From Ascoidea tarda (nom. inval.) (Eukaryota > Ascomycota > Saccharomycetes > Ascoideales > Ascoideaceae): 30,857 bases of DNA. The first letter of the stretch is position 1. Each line of letters opens with the position of its first letter. Position numbers and translations under genes: made by a program. The notes below the pieces were generated by a model. That model did not search any database. It was not told where the DNA came from and saw nothing but the letters and a program-made list of their open reading frames with translations. Positions 10,101 through 16,961 of this stretch are shown here, piece by piece. Location of the stretch: positions 1-30,857 of the forward strand of contig JAKTTS010000145.1 of NCBI GenBank assembly GCA_030560485.1, in the 5' to 3' direction.

Positions 10101-10269
10101 TGTTCAAACATTAGTTGATATTACTGAAGGACCTAAAAAGAAGATTTTAATCAAAAAAATTAAACAATATTTACAAAAAATTTCAAAACCTACTTATGGT
10201 AAGCATTTAGCTTCTATTGAAAAACTAATTCATTTATCGGAAACCACTAATATTGATGATATTGATTAA
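7171..10269 (+). CDS. PUF3: Puf3, Pumilio-family mRNA-binding regulator
   Basis: In yeasts Puf3 binds UGUANAUA in the 3' UTRs of nuclear mRNAs for mitochondrial proteins and controls their decay, translation and localisation at mitochondria. The first ATG is at 7171 (1032 residues); the frame is open further upstream but has no earlier ATG. Residues 56-64 (DVASVVSSL) and 204-220 (FLEKFSSVAEATKE) recall short motifs near the N-terminus of S. cerevisiae Puf3. The middle is Asn/Ser-rich with a poly-Gln block (about 360-395). After SPLLEKFRANK (about 675) come eight Pumilio repeats with recognition triads in the order SRFIQ, NYVIQ, CRVVQ, NHVIQ, CRVIQ, NYVIQ, SNVVE, NYVVQ. That order predicts UGUANAUA binding. 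The start of repeat 1 and the DDSS-DQFANYVVQ segment match Puf3 better than other yeast PUF proteins. Confidence 0.95.
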   Translation: MLFFLDDSSVLNTQPSISKNPWSSNTSLSPFANTSNNPTSSSSSQFQNVLNLIDNDVASVVSSLNANVSNSNNSNLNSNSANSLSNLNNLNNINTLNNLNTFNSLNNLSLNTNTFGNSHLSTNIGSTSGLFSKSNSVAGGSVNGSDADSDIFRSGPFGLTKGTLSAISAPLGSFNNSKMHQSKMFGAASISGGFPSTVSNPGKFLEKFSSVAEATKEVELLGNLGKLSLGANNNRSGISTRRSSFLDNNNPVLLSSPNSINEPTLNLKGQSLSERIDNFYTSPNHSVSTLDHSNLVSQTNLANSLSNSNLANFNNNNNSTNNITKNVNSRNSISFSPDTLSHPDINSIIFDKNDSILSQQQQQQQLQLVEQFKQQVQQQVQQQVQQQVQQQVQQQLNQRALQISQNQPQTNKETQLETSSNDNNSSAKTVASASTSTPTSTNNSSETTFHQTWNPAAAQTFTSMYMHQPIQQQEPSDMYPQLFNPFAFSYANYPMPMMPMQYHPAMSHEYPPQDFPSVSTKDLNPDNKSEENKDSLDASSDEKIKPNESKNVSSTPLQNPLQSPDFRAFPYIFPSFNPYMFQPQLPFAPGQVSSPMLAPQPIHAPLTPPMPASSPLLHGQASPVNTKALSPQNPANNASSKRKSKRESNKSKSSPPPNRSAASTSKPNGSHIYRSPLLEKFRANKSNKEYTLKDIFNHGIEFSKDQHGSRFIQQQLEDAPEAEKEVFFNEIRGVGMELMVDVFGNYVIQKFFEFGSDVQKNVLFELMQGHIYDLSLQMYGCRVVQKAIEAIDVDQRISIINELKDHILVCVKDQNGNHVIQKSIELIPFDKVRFILEVLQKHIYHLSTNPYGCRVIQRLLEYGERKDQKIILDEISKYAFFLSQDQYGNYVIQHILQHGEPDDRDSMCEVVLGNVVTFSKHKFASNVVEKSIVYGSIKNRYRILDEVLEGNEKDDNKEVDDNSSLALMMKDQFANYVVQTLVDITEGPKKKILIKKIKQYLQKISKPTYGKHLASIEKLIHLSETTNIDDID
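8245..8358 (+). repeat. Glutamine-codon repeat in PUF3
   Basis: Short CAA/CAG runs are followed by several 12-base units encoding Gln-Gln-Val-Gln. The units mix CAA and CAG, so the protein repeat is older than a pure microsatellite. It lies in the disordered region before the RNA-binding domain. Confidence 0.7.
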
Positions 10270-11344
10270 ATGATTAAACTTTCAATTCATGCTTTAAACT
10301 TATTTTTTTTTTAAATTTTTTTTTTCTTCTCTTAATTTATGGGCATTTTAAGATAGATCATTTTCTGTTAAAAAAACTGTCTTCTTGTCTATTCAAACTG
10401 TCTCTCTAAACTGTTATCATACTGTGAATATTAAAGTTAGCATATAAATATAAATCCTGTGAATTCCTTCAAAAAAAAACACGTTAACTTTTTTCTATTC
10501 TTGTGCAAAACTACAAAAAAACTAAAAAACCTACAAATATATAAAAAAAAATCTAACTTTGGTTTATTTAATGAACCAATTTATATATAAGATATGATTT
10601 ACCTTGTATTTACCATGTTTATACTGAAATTAATTTTTTTTTTACTTTTGAAATTGCTTTTTATAAATAAATATAAAAAACAATTGTTTATTTTATGCCA
10701 GCTATTTTTTTATTTTTTTTATACTTGAAGATTATTATGATAAATTAAATTTAACTAATGTCACAGCACTATTGTTTTTACTTTAATATTTTTGTTGTTT
10801 TTCTTAATTGATTTTTGTTTTCTTTTATATATGTTTATAAAATTTATGAATACATTACATTATTTTATTATCAATTGTTCAGGTGGAATGACAGATCAAG
10901 TAAAGGTTTATTGAATTAAATTAATTTCAGTCTTATTTATAGAGTGGAAATTTTTGGATATGTTAATTATAAAAAGGCAAAAAGTTAAAAGTAAAAAAAT
11001 AGAAGATAAAAGGTAAAAGATAAAAGATAAAAATAAATAAGTGATTAAAATAAAGTGGTAAAAGATCAAAAAATAATCAAAAACAAGACAAGATAAAATA
11101 AAATAAAATAAAATAAAGTAAAGTAAAAGTAAAGTAAAAGTAAAGTAAAATAAAATTTCATGAAAATGGACAAAAAGTGAATGAGAATTAGTAACTGTTA
11201 TATTATGGCTGAAATTGAAAGTGATAACTAATAACTGTAAGTGATAACTGAGAAGTGATGACAGATAGATAAAGTGATAAGCAAATGATAATTGATAGTT
11301 GATAATTGACGGATGAAGTAAAAAGAAAGCAAATTTCAGGTAAA
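10270..11344. other. AT-rich convergent spacer between PUF3 and RDI1
   Basis: This is the longest gene-free stretch outside the SR-like intron. It follows the PUF3 stop and faces the RDI1 stop, so it should hold both 3' ends. T-rich tracts and TATATA-type elements (for example near 10580 and 10830) fit yeast polyadenylation signals. From about 10975 to 11155 it is A-rich low complexity made of AAAGATAAAA, AAATA and AAGTAAA units. From 11200 to 11320 it has repeats like GTGATAACT and TGATAATTGATAG. No tRNA boxes, conserved open frame or structured RNA was seen. Confidence 0.6.
10975..11155. repeat. A-rich AAAGATAAAA / AAATA / AAGTAAA low-complexity array
   Basis: Imperfect short tandem units occupy most of this interval: first AAAGATAAAA-like, then AAATA, then AGTAAAGTAAA. 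The region is non-coding. Confidence 0.7.
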
Positions 11345-11947
11345 TTAAGCTCTACCAACCTTAACAATTTCAACAGCCCAATTGAGCAATAAATGAACCT
11401 GCTTATCATCATCAACAAACTTGGACACAGCAGCATAAGTGCCTCTGGCCAACATACCAGAAGGAGCTTCCATTTCAGGAAGAGTAACTTCGTAGTATGG
11501 TCTATTGACAGTGTTGGGGGCATAAGAACCTAAGGGTTCTTCCAACTTGTCTAAGGTAATACCAGCTTTTTTTATGCCTTGCAAGTACTTGATACCGGTG
11601 ACGATTTCATGTTGTATCTTGAATTTGATTTTCAATCTATAGATAGACTTTTCTTCGACCTTAAAAGGGTTTTTGGATAACGTCTTCAAAACACTCTCGT
11701 CACTCAAGTCAACAACAACAGGTTCTTTACCATCAACCAACAAGGCCATCTCTAAAATCACAACCTTTCTACTATCATTGGGGTTGACAGGTAACAAGGC
11801 AGAGGTGTCTAAACCTAGGGATTTCTTCCACTTGACCAAAGATTCGTCTTCAGCATCCAACTTGTTGTATTCCTCCAAGGTTTTCTTCTCGGTCACATAA
11901 TAACCTGGAGCATCTTCAGGAACTAAATCGTCAGTGTTAGAGGGCAT
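11345..11947 (-). CDS. RDI1: Rho GDP-dissociation inhibitor
   Basis: RhoGDI extracts prenylated Rho-family GTPases (Cdc42, Rho1 and others) from membranes and keeps them in the GDP-bound cytosolic pool. The 200-residue product is near the length of S. cerevisiae Rdi1. The first ATG is at 11947 (MPSNTDDLVPEDAPGYYV); the frame is open further upstream but without another ATG. After an N-terminal regulatory arm (about 1-60) comes the immunoglobulin-like fold. YRLKIKFKIQHEIVTGIKYLQ and KKAGITLDKLEEPLGSYAPN match the family's YRIKISF / EIVSGMKY / VGSYGP motifs. MLARGTYAAVSKFVDDDKQVHLLLNWAVEI is the usual C-terminal strand pair. The gene is divergent from GPI1. Confidence 0.96.
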   Translation of the reverse strand: MPSNTDDLVPEDAPGYYVTEKKTLEEYNKLDAEDESLVKWKKSLGLDTSALLPVNPNDSRKVVILEMALLVDGKEPVVVDLSDESVLKTLSKNPFKVEEKSIYRLKIKFKIQHEIVTGIKYLQGIKKAGITLDKLEEPLGSYAPNTVNRPYYEVTLPEMEAPSGMLARGTYAAVSKFVDDDKQVHLLLNWAVEIVKVGRA

Positions 11948-12388
11948 TTTGAAGGAAGCTGTGTCTGTCAATGGATGGGAGGTTGAGGTTGAGCAAGAAA
12001 TAGCAATAAGTGGAAAAGTGACAAAGCAAAGCAAAGAGTATTTAACAAGTCAGAAGTCCTCCCAGAAAAGGTTTGTTGGTTTGAGATGGAAACGCGGTCT
12101 ATTCGACTTCTTTGAGCTGAACCGTGTCTGTGGAACTCTCTTTCGGATGTTCGCAGATGTTCGGAGCACTCATGCAGTCGAAAAACCGTAATTGACGGCG
12201 TTTCGATATCCAGAACATCGTGTATCCGCTCTTTGTAATACTACGGTACCACGTGAATTCCGACTGTATCAGCTGACCTGCTGGGCTTCTGCCTCTCCAG
12301 CGTTTTCTTCTACTGCTTCTGCTGCTTCTGCTTCCTGTGCTTCTGCTGCTGTTTTCGACGACTACACCGGCAATGGCTGTGCTGCACC
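11948..12388. promoter_or_regulatory. Divergent RDI1/GPI1 promoter
   Basis: This 441-base region separates the two start codons and is GC-rich in its centre (32 of 60 bases at 12121-12180; 34 of 60 at 12241-12300). It contains a 10-base-spaced direct repeat of GATGTTCG (12146-12153 and 12156-12163) and a CACGTG E-box (12250-12255). On the GPI1 side there is a CTTCTGCTG-rich pyrimidine stretch (about 12301-12352). Small open frames here are not conserved. Which site serves which gene cannot be told from sequence. Confidence 0.6.
12250..12255. promoter_or_regulatory. CACGTG E-box in the RDI1/GPI1 promoter
   Basis: A perfect CACGTG palindrome, the core recognised by yeast basic helix-loop-helix factors such as Cbf1, Pho4 and Tye7. 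It lies 134 bases upstream of GPI1 and 303 bases upstream of RDI1. Confidence 0.55.
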
Positions 12389-14659
12389 ATGTCTGGACCC
12401 CAACTGTCTCTTATTCATTTCTACTGGGCCTCTGATATTCTTTTATCTTACAACGTCAAGTATGTTGTTCTTGGGTTGCAAGTTACGCTGCTGGATTTTA
12501 TTGCTGTCTCTGTTGTTCCTGCTGATTTTGCCACCAATTCTTGCTTCAAAAGTGACAAACATATAAGAGTCATAGCTTCCATTAACTGCGATACAAATGA
12601 TAACCGGAATTTGCTTCAATTGAGCTACGATGCCTTAGTTTCTTATCACAGCTACCCGATCATTAACAGCAAATTGAATTACAAATTTATTATTTTTGAT
12701 CCTCCAAATCCAAGACAGATGCAATTTTACTCAATTAACCAAATCAGAATTCAATCAAACTTGTTCCTAAACAATAACATTTTTATCAATATTCTTATCA
12801 ATAACATTAATCATAATCAATTTAATAATTCAGATGATTTCTATAACAGTATTAATCAATCTGACAAAACGATCATTTTAAAAAACTTATCTCTTCATTT
12901 CCTAGACAATAATTCCAAAAATGATAAAGATAAAGATAAAAACAATCTACCCTCTTCATTAAATAAACAAGAAAAGGCTTTTAATTTAATTGTAATATTA
13001 CTAAATTACTTTTATTTCCTAAGACTAAATATTGTCAATAATAAGAATCATTTCATTAATGAACATTCCAATTATAGTTTCAATAACAATATAAACATTT
13101 ATAATAATTATAAGATCAATAATATTTTATTTATTTTAAATCAATTTCTATTTAATTTTTTAAATTTTTCGTTGAATTTGGTTTTATTAAACTTTAAGTT
13201 TTTTAAAAAAAGTTTGATATTGAAATATTTAAATTATTCAATTAAATTCTTATTAATTAATTTAGTGTCGCTATTTCAATTTATATTATTATCAATTATT
13301 AGCCTATTAAATCTTTTAATCAATACCAAGGTTTTGAAAAATTCTTTTTTCTTAAATCAATTAAACCTAAGGCTATCTCAATTTTATTATTTACCAATAG
13401 AATTTATTGAATTATATAATTTAAGAAACTTATTTACTAATAACAATATTAATAACAATGTTTCATCTATTTTGAATTTACTCAATAAAAAGAAAAATAA
13501 CAATAACAATAACAATAACAACAACGGTAACGATAATGATAATGATAATGATGATAATAATATAATTAAATTGAAAAACTCTTTTAATTATTATACAAAT
13601 TATATCAAATTATACAATACTTTATGGCTAATCATTAACGATATCATAGTTGGAATGACTGTTTCAAATCTTATCAATTTGAATTCTTTTCAATCATTAT
13701 TACATTCATCTCTTGTAAATTTATTATTCTTAATGAAAAATAGTCTAATGAAATTAACTTTATGGCTAATGAATAATCCCGGTGGTTTAAAATTAAACGA
13801 AAATTTATCAAAATTTTTTGGTGAATTAATATTATGGATTATTGAATTTTACTCAATTTTTATCTTAAATTTTTTTGCGATTTTTAATGATTTCATTGTA
13901 AAAAATTTTGTAATAAATTTCATATTCATAAGATTATCATATTTTTTAGGGCTAAGTTTAATTATATCAATTTTAATTGATTTAAATAAATTTATAAATT
14001 TTAATATTCTTATAATTTATAATTCACTTTTCAAAATATTAAAAATATTGGTTTCGATTTTAAAGAGTTTAATTAGATTGTTTTATGGGAAAAAATATAA
14101 CATCTTTAGAAAAAGAATTGATTTTGAAAATTTCGAAATCGACCAACTAATTTTGGGTACCTTTATATTTATTATATTGATCTTTTTATTACCTACAATT
14201 TTAATATTCTTCTCAAGTTTTTTAATTCTTAAAATCATTTTAATTGATTTTGTTAATTTAAATTTTGAGATTTTATTAATTGATTTAAATTTTTTTCCAA
14301 TTTTTTTAATCATGTTAAAAATCAAAGATAATAATCGAATCCCCAACGGAATTAAATTTAAAATGGGCGAAAGAAAAAACTACTTGAAATTGTTAAATGA
14401 ATCTCTCAAATTGAACGATATAATCTTCAATTCCTACTATTATTTATCAATTAAAAACAGCATTAAAAATTCGTTTAATTTAGAATTTTTTAAAGAAGTC
14501 TTCATCTATAATACCTATAATAATTACAGCACTAAAAACAAAGAAAACTCTGACAGTCAACTTGTTGATCGACTTAAAAAGAATGATGGAAATGAAATCT
14601 GTATTAAAAGCATTTTGCTGTTTAGAAAAGAATTATTTAACTGCTATTGCAGTAATTAA
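12389..14659 (+). CDS. GPI1: GPI1, subunit of GPI-GlcNAc transferase (PIG-Q family)
   Basis: Gpi1 is a multi-pass ER membrane subunit of the complex that moves GlcNAc from UDP-GlcNAc to phosphatidylinositol, the first step of GPI-anchor synthesis. The product is 756 residues (S. cerevisiae about 610), lengthened by Asn/Lys-rich runs, for example residues 368-392. The conserved C-terminal part, about 458-660, aligns by eye with human PIGQ: NPGGLKLNENLSKFFGEL, then LIRLFYGKKYNIFRKRID, then FEIDQLILGTFIF and a membrane stretch ending in LLPTILIFF. PIGQ has APAGLKLN, LFRGKKWNVLRQRVD and DLDQLFIGTLLF at these places. Many hydrophobic segments before this fit several membrane spans. The start is the first ATG of the frame. 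The 3' end is convergent with RSM27. Confidence 0.92.
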   Translation: MSGPQLSLIHFYWASDILLSYNVKYVVLGLQVTLLDFIAVSVVPADFATNSCFKSDKHIRVIASINCDTNDNRNLLQLSYDALVSYHSYPIINSKLNYKFIIFDPPNPRQMQFYSINQIRIQSNLFLNNNIFINILINNINHNQFNNSDDFYNSINQSDKTIILKNLSLHFLDNNSKNDKDKDKNNLPSSLNKQEKAFNLIVILLNYFYFLRLNIVNNKNHFINEHSNYSFNNNINIYNNYKINNILFILNQFLFNFLNFSLNLVLLNFKFFKKSLILKYLNYSIKFLLINLVSLFQFILLSIISLLNLLINTKVLKNSFFLNQLNLRLSQFYYLPIEFIELYNLRNLFTNNNINNNVSSILNLLNKKKNNNNNNNNNNGNDNDNDNDDNNIIKLKNSFNYYTNYIKLYNTLWLIINDIIVGMTVSNLINLNSFQSLLHSSLVNLLFLMKNSLMKLTLWLMNNPGGLKLNENLSKFFGELILWIIEFYSIFILNFFAIFNDFIVKNFVINFIFIRLSYFLGLSLIISILIDLNKFINFNILIIYNSLFKILKILVSILKSLIRLFYGKKYNIFRKRIDFENFEIDQLILGTFIFIILIFLLPTILIFFSSFLILKIILIDFVNLNFEILLIDLNFFPIFLIMLKIKDNNRIPNGIKFKMGERKNYLKLLNESLKLNDIIFNSYYYLSIKNSIKNSFNLEFFKEVFIYNTYNNYSTKNKENSDSQLVDRLKKNDGNEICIKSILLFRKELFNCYCSN
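13492..13560 (+). repeat. Asn/Asp codon repeat in GPI1
   Basis: AAC/AAT then GATAAT trinucleotide and hexanucleotide runs encode a poly-Asn tract followed by Asn-Asp repeats in a loop of Gpi1. Confidence 0.75.
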
Positions 14660-14751
14660 ATAGGAATATATATATAATTTCTGGTTTGTTTTTTAATCCA
14701 TAATCGGCACTGGTTATGTACAAGCAAAGCTATGGAGATTCAAGAATCGAA
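14660..14751. terminator. Shared GPI1/RSM27 3' region
   Basis: Only 92 bases lie between the two stop codons. An alternating AT stretch (14666-14677) just after the GPI1 stop matches the yeast polyadenylation efficiency element UAUAUA. The two transcripts probably overlap at their 3' ends. Confidence 0.55.
14715..14724 (-). promoter_or_regulatory. Puf3-type site in the RSM27 3' UTR
   Basis: On the RSM27 strand this reads CTTGTACATA. It contains UGUANAUA with C two bases upstream, the extended form favoured by Puf3. It starts 28 bases after the RSM27 stop codon. TACATA also fits the loose polyadenylation efficiency consensus UAYRUA, so it could serve 3'-end formation instead or as well. Confidence 0.65.
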
Positions 14752-15081
14752 TCATTTCTTCTTTTTGTCTCCAGCAGGAGCAGCTTTCTTTTTTGGAGGA
14801 GCACCTTTACCTCTTCTCTTCAAAGCAGCCACTTTCTTCAACCTGTGTTCTTCTTTATCATCGTACAAAGTAACATCAGGAAACAATTTCTTATACTCCT
14901 TGAAAGATGGGAAATCTGTAGGACCATAGTAACTGGCAATGGTAGGACCTTTCAAGTTTCTTCTCAAGTATTTGGCACCGGTTCTGGCACACGTAGGGTT
15001 ATAGGTCTGGTTGAAGACCTCAGCTGTAGCTTTGGCAAGTATCCTTAACTTGTGTTTAGGCACCAACACTATTGGTTTCAT
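14752..15081 (-). CDS. RSM27: Mitochondrial small-subunit ribosomal protein mS33 (Rsm27)
   Basis: This is a component of the mitochondrial 37S ribosomal subunit. The product is 109 residues, against about 110 in S. cerevisiae. The first ATG is at 15081 (MKPIVLVPKHKLRIL). Family-typical segments are TYNPTCARTGAKYLRRNLKGP, the invariant-looking ASYYGP near the middle, PSFKEYKKLFPD, and a C-terminal RRGKGAPPKKK tail; the yeast protein has NPSGIRTGSK, LKGPSVASYYG and RRGKGAPKK. The N-terminus is basic, as expected for import, without a clear long presequence. The gene is divergent from the mitochondrial carrier gene and shares a GC-containing promoter with it. A Puf3-type site follows the stop. 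Confidence 0.95.
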   Translation of the reverse strand: MKPIVLVPKHKLRILAKATAEVFNQTYNPTCARTGAKYLRRNLKGPTIASYYGPTDFPSFKEYKKLFPDVTLYDDKEEHRLKKVAALKRRGKGAPPKKKAAPAGDKKKK

Positions 15082-15519
15082 CTTCTTTCTGTTGTTCAAC
15101 TGCTGCTTTTCCTCCAAAAACAGCAAAAGCAGCAGATTCTTTCAGCTCTGTTCGCTCTCATTTTTTTGACCGACAGGGTAAGTGTTCGCTAATACTTGCG
15201 CCGAAAAACGGAAGCTGAGATTGAGTTAGCAAACCACATAGAAAACTCTAGACCAGTGTTCGCTAGTTCTGCCTTATCACCGGGAGTCGGAAGTGGTACT
15301 TCCGACCAGTATTTTTTTTCAAACTGACAAAAAATTAAGATTTTCCTGTTGAAGTTGATGAATCACAGACTGCGAAAATATAATATATCGAGTGGAAGAT
15401 AGCGATACAGTGGGGATTAGGGGTAGAGCTAGTAGAAATAACAATAGAACAACGCTTGTTATTTACAATCACCTTCATCCAGCTAAGATTAGTATGTTTG
15501 AGTTCAAGTTTGTCCCAAG
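15082..15519. promoter_or_regulatory. Divergent promoter of RSM27 and the mitochondrial carrier
   Basis: This 438-base region between the two start codons holds three copies of TGTTCGCT in one orientation (15149-15156, 15183-15190, 15257-15264). The last two lie within the longer repeat AGTGTTCGCTA. It also holds a perfect 9-bp inverted repeat (15286-15306). On the carrier side an AT stretch (AATATAATATAT, near 15376) may act as a TATA-like element. Both neighbours are mitochondrial, so joint control is plausible but inferred. Confidence 0.65.
15286..15306. promoter_or_regulatory. Perfect palindrome with CGG-N11-CCG spacing
   Basis: Arms GTCGGAAGT and ACTTCCGAC are exact reverse complements separated by GGT. 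The outer CGG and CCG triplets (15288-15290 and 15302-15304) are 11 bases apart, the geometry bound by Gal4-type zinc-cluster dimers. The inner bases do not fit the Gal4 consensus, so the cognate factor is unknown. Confidence 0.65.
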
Positions 15520-16650
15520 ATGTCAGATAGTCCAATTAATCCACCTCCAAATTCGTCAAAGTTAAATCTTTCTGTTCCTGCTATTACTGGTAGTGATATC
15601 GTCTCTCAAAATGCTATCATAACGTTGCCACCATATTTACAGTACTGGAGACCAACTATTCTATCATATTCTGCCTCAATAATATCGACGTTTGTCGGGT
15701 TTCCATTAGACACTATCAAGACTCGAATCCAGACCCATCCTTCGTTCAAAAACTCATTTGATTGTTTTAGAAAAACTCTCAGGCATGAGGGAATCAAAGG
15801 TTTTTATCGTGGGATAACTGCACCAATATTATCTACTTCCTGCTCTAAATCCTTGAGTGTCTCTTTATACACCACACTAAAACCAACAATATCTCTGATC
15901 TATGAATCTGTGGTAGTGAAAAACCTTATTGGACAAAGTTCACGTTATAACAAGGACTTAACCGACAAACAGAGAGCTTTGTATGTAACTTACAATAATA
16001 TTCCAGTGTCTGTATCTGCTGGTATGATATCTGGTGCTTTGGTTTCAATTTTTGCTTGTCCTTTTGAATTTACAAAATTGTTTTCTCAAATCGCTATATT
16101 GTTGGACAACAAAAATAATTTTAAGAAAAATATTTTACCCAAATCAACCTATCAAGTTGCAAAACAAATTATTAAATCTGAGGGGATCCTAGGTCTATAT
16201 TCTGGTTTTCGATTCCATGTTGTAAGAGATGCAATAGGTTCTGGATTTTACTTTGGTGTTTATGAAACTTTCAAATTGACCATCAATGCAATCTCTGATA
16301 AAAATGGCTATATTTATTTGAATCCTTTTGACTTCAATTTAGATTCTTTTTTTAATTTGAAGATCCCAACTAATCAAATTGCCATTGCTTTAGCTGGTGG
16401 CTTATCGGGTATTTTCAGCTGGATAACAGTTTTCCCTCTTGACACTGTCAAGTCTGTTATGCAAAGAGACATTGTAAGCAATATTTTAAGATTCCAATCT
16501 GGTCAAGAAAAATTGCCATTAAAGAGAAGGAAATTACAACTACCAACCAGAAGAATGTATAGGGGCCTCAGCATTTCAGTGACAAGGTCTGTATTGAACA
16601 GCACCATATTCTTTTTATGTTTTGAGTATTTCATGAACAATGTTGCATAA
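15520..16650 (+). CDS. Mitochondrial carrier (SLC25) family transporter
   Basis: A solute transporter of the mitochondrial inner membrane; the substrate is not evident. The 376-residue product has the three-fold carrier structure. Signature motifs PxDxxKxRxQ sit at 62-71 (PLDTIKTRIQ), 181-190 (PFEFTKLFSQ, diverged) and 306-315 (PLDTVKSVMQ). Each is followed by the EGIKGFYRG / EGILGLYSG / RMYRGL type element of the odd-even helix hairpins. It is longer than most carriers because of an N-terminal extension of about 45 residues and two loop insertions (about 130-165 and 265-285). Among S. cerevisiae carriers the uncharacterised YFR045W type is a possible relative, but I could not align it. The start is the first ATG. 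The gene is divergent from RSM27, and a Puf3-type site lies in its 3' UTR. Confidence 0.9.
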   Translation: MSDSPINPPPNSSKLNLSVPAITGSDIVSQNAIITLPPYLQYWRPTILSYSASIISTFVGFPLDTIKTRIQTHPSFKNSFDCFRKTLRHEGIKGFYRGITAPILSTSCSKSLSVSLYTTLKPTISLIYESVVVKNLIGQSSRYNKDLTDKQRALYVTYNNIPVSVSAGMISGALVSIFACPFEFTKLFSQIAILLDNKNNFKKNILPKSTYQVAKQIIKSEGILGLYSGFRFHVVRDAIGSGFYFGVYETFKLTINAISDKNGYIYLNPFDFNLDSFFNLKIPTNQIAIALAGGLSGIFSWITVFPLDTVKSVMQRDIVSNILRFQSGQEKLPLKRRKLQLPTRRMYRGLSISVTRSVLNSTIFFLCFEYFMNNVA

Positions 16651-16961
16651 AGAAGTTAAATTCCAAATTTTTTACCATTTTCATTGTTTTTTTTATTCCT
16701 GTTTTTTTACTGTTTTTAATCCTTTTGGCTGTCTCTTGTATATAGGTTTAGACACATTTTTTTTCTGACAATATTCTTCAACTACGTTTTTGTTCTTTTT
16801 TTTGGTTTTGTTTAACTTTTTTGACTTTACTCTTTTCTACATTTATTTTTTGGCAAATTTTCATTCTAACTGTCTTAATAACTGAAGTTCTTAAATATAT
16901 AGTTTTTACTTTTTTTAGAATAATCTTAATAAAACAAATATAGACTACATAGGCTCGGATT
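16651..16961. other. Convergent spacer between the carrier and the acidic-protein gene
   Basis: This 311-base, T-rich region holds the two 3' ends. It contains the Puf3-type site at 16735-16744, T tracts, and ATATATAG near 16896 that could be a polyadenylation element for the minus-strand gene. No gene was seen. Confidence 0.55.
16735..16744 (+). promoter_or_regulatory. Puf3-type site in the mitochondrial carrier 3' UTR
   Basis: CTTGTATATA lies 85 bases after the carrier stop codon. It contains UGUANAUA (N is U) with C at the -2 position, as Puf3 prefers. It includes TATATA, which also fits the yeast polyadenylation efficiency element, so a dual or different role is possible. Confidence 0.65.

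Noticed and set aside
10270-11344. Hidden gene or tRNA in the long PUF3/RDI1 spacer
   Set aside because: No GGTTCGA-type B box, no conserved open frame and only A/T-rich repeats.
11948-12034. Signal-peptide-like extension of RDI1
   Set aside because: No ATG in frame upstream of 11947, and RhoGDI is cytosolic. The sequence is 5' UTR.
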